From the NCBI GenBank assembly GCA_965222525.1, contig OZ244955.1, forward strand, positions 1,612,001-1,676,000: a stretch of DNA of 64,000 nucleotides. Reading direction: 5' to 3'. The DNA comes from CBDCUF01 sp965222525 (GTDB lineage Bacteria; Pseudomonadota; Alphaproteobacteria; Rickettsiales; UBA8987). This document shows, in pieces, positions 60,213-64,000 of this stretch (position 1 is the stretch's first letter; each line of letters opens with the position of its first letter). Both the position numbers and the translations under genes were made by a program. The notes under the pieces are model-generated. The model ran no database searches. It saw only the letters and a list, made by a program, of their open reading frames with translations, and was not told the origin of the DNA.

Positions 60213-60557
60213 ATGGAAAATTTTGAGCTAAACTTTGGTCGACAGGAATATGGCGAGCAGCTTGAGGATTTGCTGGAGCAGAGTACTCCTTCCCGCAAGC
60301 GCCCTTCCATGTATTCGGTTATGCTGCTGAATGACGACAAGACTCCTGTTGATTTTATCGTTGATGTTGTGAAACGCATATTCCATAAAGACAGTAATTC
60401 CACTGCCGAGATACTGGTACAGATACATACCCAGGGACGGGGACATTGCGGTGTATTCACACGGGATGTAGCCGAAACCAAGATGGTACAGGTTATTGAA
60501 TATGCCCGCACCAGTTGTTTCCCGTTGAAATGTATTATGCGGAAGAATGATACTTAG
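60213..60557 (+). CDS. clpS: ClpS adaptor protein
   Basis: Adaptor that brings N-end rule substrates to ClpAP. The 114 residues contain the fold 'SMYSVMLLNDDKTPVDFIVDVVKRIFHKDSNSTAEILVQIHTQGRGHCGVFTRDVAETKMVQV', with the Asn-Asp pair and 'HTQGRGHCG' pocket residues that recognise N-terminal bulky residues. The N-terminal tail of about 30 residues is ordinary. clpA follows after a family A element. Confidence 0.95.
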   Translation: MENFELNFGRQEYGEQLEDLLEQSTPSRKRPSMYSVMLLNDDKTPVDFIVDVVKRIFHKDSNSTAEILVQIHTQGRGHCGVFTRDVAETKMVQVIEYARTSCFPLKCIMRKNDT

Positions 60558-60590
60558 GTTAAGTAGGGTTGCGGTAAATTTCCATACTAT

Positions 60591-60745
60591 GTCACCCCGG
60601 ACGCATATTTTGTCCAAATCTATGATTTGGCTAACAAAATAGCGTTCTCGGGGTTATTATTTAGCTACGTACTATTGCAATAACCCCGGGAATGGTGTTT
60701 TCTGACCAAAACAAGTTTTGGAGAAAACATGCCATCCGGGGTGAC
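60591..60745. repeat. Composite palindromic element, family A copy 4
   Basis: 155 bp from GTCACCCCGGACG to CCGGGGTGAC, two inverted halves with inner hairpins (AAATCTATGATTT and AAAACAAGTTTT). It lies between clpS and clpA, probably inside their transcript. Confidence 0.88.
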
Positions 60746-60783
60746 AGGGGTATATAAAATTTACCAAAACGAGGAGCGCAAAA

Positions 60784-63045
60784 ATGTTATCGAGAAATCT
60801 TGAATCCACACTGAAGCTGGCTCTGGACAGGGCGAAAGAATGCAACCATGAATATGCTACGCTTGAGCATCTGCTTCTGGCGCTTTCCAGTGATTTTGAC
60901 GCCTCCATGGTGATGCTGGGATGCGGCGTGGATCTGGATGTGCTGCAGAACAAGCTGACCGATTTCCTTGAAAACAACCTGAATGCGCTCAAGCTGGAGA
61001 GTGTAACCGAAGCCAAGCCTACTGCGGGATTTCAGCGGGTGGTACATCGTGCGGCGGTTAATATACATGCGTCGGGCAAGGATGAGGTAACGGGAGCGCA
61101 TGTGCTGACTGAAATGTTCTCCGAGCGCGAGTCACATGCGGTATATTTCCTGCATGAGCAGAATATTACCTGTCTGGATGTGGTGAATTATATGTCACAC
61201 GGGATTGTGGCATACAAGAGCAACTCCCCTACCCCGCTTTCCGCGCAATCCGAGGCCGAGCAGGAAGAAACCAGGGTTGATATCGAAACCCAGCCGCAGG
61301 AAGTACAGGAAGCGCTGAAGAACTATTGCAGCAACCTTAACAAGATGGCTGAGGACGGCAAGATTGACGTGCTTATCGGACGTGAGCCCGAAATTGAACG
61401 CACGGTAGAGATTCTCTGCCGCCGTAGCAAGAATAACCCGCTATTTGTCGGTGACCCTGGAGTTGGCAAGACTGCACTGGCGGAGGGGCTGGCCTATCGT
61501 ATAGTAAAGGGGAAGGTTCCTGATGCGTTGAAGAATACGGTAGTGTTTTCGCTTGATATGGGCGCATTGCTGGCAGGTACCCGCTATCGCGGTGATTTCG
61601 AGGAGCGGATGAAAGCGGTTATCCACGGTATTGAAAAACTCCCCGCCGCTATATTATTCATCGATGAAATTCATACTATTATAGGTGCGGGTTCGACTAC
61701 CGGCGGGTCGCTGGATGTAAGCAACCTGCTCAAGCCTTCGCTGGCGCGGGGTACCCTGCGCTGTATGGGATCGACCACCCATAAGGAATTCAATAATGTA
61801 TTTGAAAAAGACCGTGCGCTTGCCCGCCGCTTCCAGAAGGTGGATATTGACGAGCCCTCGGTTGAGGATACTATCAAGATACTGCGCGGGCTGAAGCCAT
61901 ATTATGAGGAGCATCACGGTGTGCATTATACCAATGATGCAGTGAAAGCCGCGGCAGAGTTGGCAGACCGCTATATCCATGACAAGCATTTGCCCGACAA
62001 GGCGATTGATGTTCTGGATGAAGCGGGGGCGCATCTGGCCACCAGCGGAAAGAAGAAGAAAAATATTTCGGTCAAGGATATCGAGAAAATCGTTGCAAAG
62101 ATAGCCAAGGTGCCTACCCGCACTATTTCCGCCGATGATACTGCGATACTCGGCAACCTGTCGGATAATCTGAAAAAGGTGGTATTCGGGCAGGATAAGG
62201 CAGTGGATGCGCTGTGTGATTCCATTAAAATGTCACGGGCCGGCTTGCGCAAGGAAGGTAAACCCGTTGGTTCATATCTCTTCACCGGACCTACCGGCGT
62301 AGGTAAAACCGAGCTGGCTACCCGCCTGGCACATGAAATGACCATGGAATTCAGGCGTTTCGATATGTCGGAATATATGGAGCAGCATTCGGTAGCGCGG
62401 CTAATAGGCTCCCCGCCTGGTTATGTAGGGTTTGAACAGGGCGGTCTGCTTACCGATGCAATTGCCCGCACCCCACATACGGTGCTGCTGCTGGATGAAA
62501 TAGAAAAAGCCCATCCCGATATATATAATGTGCTGCTGCAGGTTATGGATTACGGTAAACTCACCGATAGCAGCGGAAAAACCGTGGATTTCAGCAATGT
62601 CATCCTGATTATGACCAGTAATGCAGGTGCGGCGGAGATGGAAAAAGCTCCAATTGGCTTTGCCCGCAATGATGCAGATGAAAAGGATAACAGCGCTGCA
62701 CTGAAACGTATATTCAGCCCCGAATTCCGTAACCGCCTCGATGCGTCGATCAATTTCAGGGCACTTACCCCTGACCTGGTAGGGCATATCGTCGATAAAT
62801 TCATCATCCAGCTTGAGGAACAGCTCGCCGACAGAGGTGTGCGGATTGAAGTTGATGCGGAAGTGCGTAAATATCTGGCGGAAAAAGGCTATGACAGGCA
62901 TAACGGAGCCCGCCCGCTTGACCGTCTGATAGACAATGAAATCAAAAAACCGCTGGCCGACGAAATCCTGTTCGGCAAACTCACAAAAGGCGGCAAAACC
63001 AACATCTCCTTGCAAGGAGACAAGATTGGGTTTAGTTTTTCATGA
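60784..63045 (+). CDS. clpA: ATP-dependent Clp protease ATPase subunit ClpA
   Basis: AAA+ unfoldase of ClpAP. The 753 residues show the N domain (1-145), first ATPase module with Walker A 'GDPGVGKTALAEG' (about 220) and 'ILFIDEIHTIIGAGST', second module with 'GPTGVGKTELATR' (about 500), 'SEYMEQHSVARLIGSPPGYVGFEQGG' and 'LLLDEIEKAHPDIYNVLLQVMD', and the sensor 2 region 'YDRHNGARPLDRLIDNEIK'. There is no middle coiled coil as in ClpB. GAGGAG lies about 8 nt before the ATG. Confidence 0.97.
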   Translation: MLSRNLESTLKLALDRAKECNHEYATLEHLLLALSSDFDASMVMLGCGVDLDVLQNKLTDFLENNLNALKLESVTEAKPTAGFQRVVHRAAVNIHASGKDEVTGAHVLTEMFSERESHAVYFLHEQNITCLDVVNYMSHGIVAYKSNSPTPLSAQSEAEQEETRVDIETQPQEVQEALKNYCSNLNKMAEDGKIDVLIGREPEIERTVEILCRRSKNNPLFVGDPGVGKTALAEGLAYRIVKGKVPDALKNTVVFSLDMGALLAGTRYRGDFEERMKAVIHGIEKLPAAILFIDEIHTIIGAGSTTGGSLDVSNLLKPSLARGTLRCMGSTTHKEFNNVFEKDRALARRFQKVDIDEPSVEDTIKILRGLKPYYEEHHGVHYTNDAVKAAAELADRYIHDKHLPDKAIDVLDEAGAHLATSGKKKKNISVKDIEKIVAKIAKVPTRTISADDTAILGNLSDNLKKVVFGQDKAVDALCDSIKMSRAGLRKEGKPVGSYLFTGPTGVGKTELATRLAHEMTMEFRRFDMSEYMEQHSVARLIGSPPGYVGFEQGGLLTDAIARTPHTVLLLDEIEKAHPDIYNVLLQVMDYGKLTDSSGKTVDFSNVILIMTSNAGAAEMEKAPIGFARNDADEKDNSAALKRIFSPEFRNRLDASINFRALTPDLVGHIVDKFIIQLEEQLADRGVRIEVDAEVRKYLAEKGYDRHNGARPLDRLIDNEIKKPLADEILFGKLTKGGKTNISLQGDKIGFSFS

Positions 63046-63096
63046 CAGTATTTGTCAATAACACCCCCTGATTACATCCAACCCTAAACCTGTAGA

Positions 63097-63555
63097 ATGC
63101 GTAAAACGCTTGTCATACTATCGCTTTTCTGCGTAACGTTTATTGTTATTTTATCCGTTTTCGAACATCAAAAAAAGTTTCAGGATATTTATATTATTAC
63201 CGGGAAAGCAAAACATCACTTTATTGTAGAAATTGCAAAAAGCTCCAGGGAAAAACAAAAAGGCCTTATGTATCGAACCAGATTGCCTGAAAATGAAGGC
63301 ATGTTGTTTTTATATTCCGAAGAAACAAATATAAAAATGTGGATGAAAAATACTTATATACCACTTGATATGATTTTTATAAATGATACCGGTATTGTTA
63401 CAAACATAGTCAAAAATACCAAAACTGAATCAGAAGAGATTATCTCCTCAAAAGTTCTTTCCAGTGCAGTATTGGAAATAAATGCCGGAATGTGCGACAA
63501 ATTGGGTATAGGAGTAGGAAATACCATACAATTTGGCGAATTTATTACCCGGTAG
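63097..63555 (+). CDS. DUF192 family protein
   Basis: Exported or membrane-anchored protein of 152 residues: N-terminal hydrophobic signal ('LVILSLFCVTFIVILSVF'), then the DUF192 domain with 'HFIVEIAKSSREKQKGLMYRTRLPENEGMLFLYSEETNIKMWMKNTYIPLDMIFINDTGIV' and the closing 'VLEINAGMCDKLGIGVGNTIQF'. The W-M-K-NT-PLD pattern is the family signature; function is unknown. Stands behind clpA with about 50 nt between. Confidence 0.9.
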   Translation: MRKTLVILSLFCVTFIVILSVFEHQKKFQDIYIITGKAKHHFIVEIAKSSREKQKGLMYRTRLPENEGMLFLYSEETNIKMWMKNTYIPLDMIFINDTGIVTNIVKNTKTESEEIISSKVLSSAVLEINAGMCDKLGIGVGNTIQFGEFITR

Positions 63556-63809
63556 TGTTCCATATCCGATTACTAACAACCATAGCAACACTTATATTAC
63601 AACAATCTCAGAGTTATATTACAAAAACTTCATAAAATTGTAGTAAAATTGGCGGAAACTATATGGTATAAATATAGTTATAGGGAGTTACCTTGATATT
63701 TATTATAAGTTTTCAGGTATCGCCAAATTGACTGTTATTTTTTAATAATATTTTAACCCTGAACTTATATAGTTCGGTTTTTTAACTTTGAAACTTAAAG
63801 GAGATTATT
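63556..63809. promoter_or_regulatory. Upstream region of the VirB2/TrbC-like gene
   Basis: AT-rich interval with an inverted repeat AACTATAT/ATATAGTT near 63658-63680 and a TTAA-N7-TTAACC box at 63742-63758 that fits the CtrA pattern. The TTGACT at 63728 could be a -35, but no good -10 follows. No open frame was found. Confidence 0.35.
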
Positions 63810-64000
63810 ATGTCTTTTAAACGTTTTACATTTGCTTTTGCTCTGGCCACTCTGGCAGTATTACTGCCTGATCTGGCTGCTGCGCAAGGTAACCCAACCG
63901 GTCTTGATGCAACCATCGGTGTTGCAGTATGTGAGCTGGCTAACGCTGTGACTGGCCGTGCCGGTCGTGGTCTTGCTACACTGGCTATCATCTTCCTCGG
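63810..64000 (+). CDS. VirB2/TrbC-like pilin, 5' part
   Basis: The frame starts at 63810 behind AAGGAG and runs off the right edge. The first residues are a signal peptide ('MSFKRFTFAFALATLAVLLP' with an AAAQ cleavage site), followed by a short loop and 'GVAVCELANAVTGRAGRGLATLAIIFLG', the start of the first helix pair with the Gly-rich pattern of VirB2/TrbC major pilins. This suggests a type IV secretion gene or cluster continues beyond the window. Only 63 residues are visible. Confidence 0.75.
   Translation, partial: MSFKRFTFAFALATLAVLLPDLAAAQGNPTGLDATIGVAVCELANAVTGRAGRGLATLAIIFL

Noticed and set aside
10420..60745. Repeated palindromes as a CRISPR array
   Set aside because: Copies are dispersed over kilobases, not regularly spaced, and no cas genes are present.

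Overview
The window looks like a chromosomal segment of an alphaproteobacterium of moderate, slightly AT-rich composition. Support comes from the cox gene set (coxB, coxA, ctaB, a ~40-residue CoxF-like protein, ctaG, coxC), an NDUFS4-type complex I accessory subunit, a DUF6468 gene beside fliM and fliL, short alphaproteobacterial-type prephenate dehydratase, and clpS-clpA. Flagellar, cofactor and amino-acid genes (panB, pabB, pheA) argue against a strongly reduced obligate endosymbiont. The order or genus cannot be fixed from the sequence alone.

Layout. 1-10.4 kb: end of a DUF6498 membrane protein, a ParDE module, mgtE, uvrD/pcrA, tRNA-Val(GAC) next to a decayed serine recombinase, a Phd antitoxin with a truncated PemK toxin, comEC, panB, a PemK/MazF-like gene and a sugar-nucleotide epimerase-like gene. 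10.6-17.5 kb: O-antigen ligase-like protein, a secreted His/Arg-rich protein, pyrG and three unrecognised genes. 17.7-23.4 kb: cytochrome c oxidase genes; coxBA faces an inverted ctaB-coxF-ctaG-coxC block with an IS1595-type transposase relic at the junction. 23.5-33.2 kb: lolC/E, flagellar fliL-fliM-DUF6468, a lytic transglycosylase lipoprotein, murF, a PIN/RHH toxin-antitoxin pair and enolase. 33.5-42.6 kb: a signalling island of three hybrid histidine kinases and two stand-alone receivers. 42.8-49.2 kb: a compact, partial pel exopolysaccharide locus (PelX-like epimerase, PelA, PelD, PelE). 49.2-64 kb: a HAD gene broken by an amber codon, pheA, SemiSWEET, amidase, TerB/J-domain protein, recN, a secreted MsrB-MsrA fusion, HigBA, pabB, NDUFS4-like protein, clpS-clpA, DUF192, and the start of a VirB2/TrbC pilin gene running off the right edge.

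The most unusual content is between the genes. There are many composite palindromic elements (about 27-310 bp), several families of which share TGTCA...TGACA ends and a two-hairpin design. One copy sits in frame inside pabB. A second layer consists of degenerate arrays with a 7-nt period; they occur as loops of inverted repeats, as spacers directly before start codons (comEC, pheA), and inside the coding regions of uvrD and ctaB. A short structured RNA candidate with its own terminator occurs twice, once behind a near-consensus promoter. All homology statements rest on recognition of motifs by eye; no database search was run.
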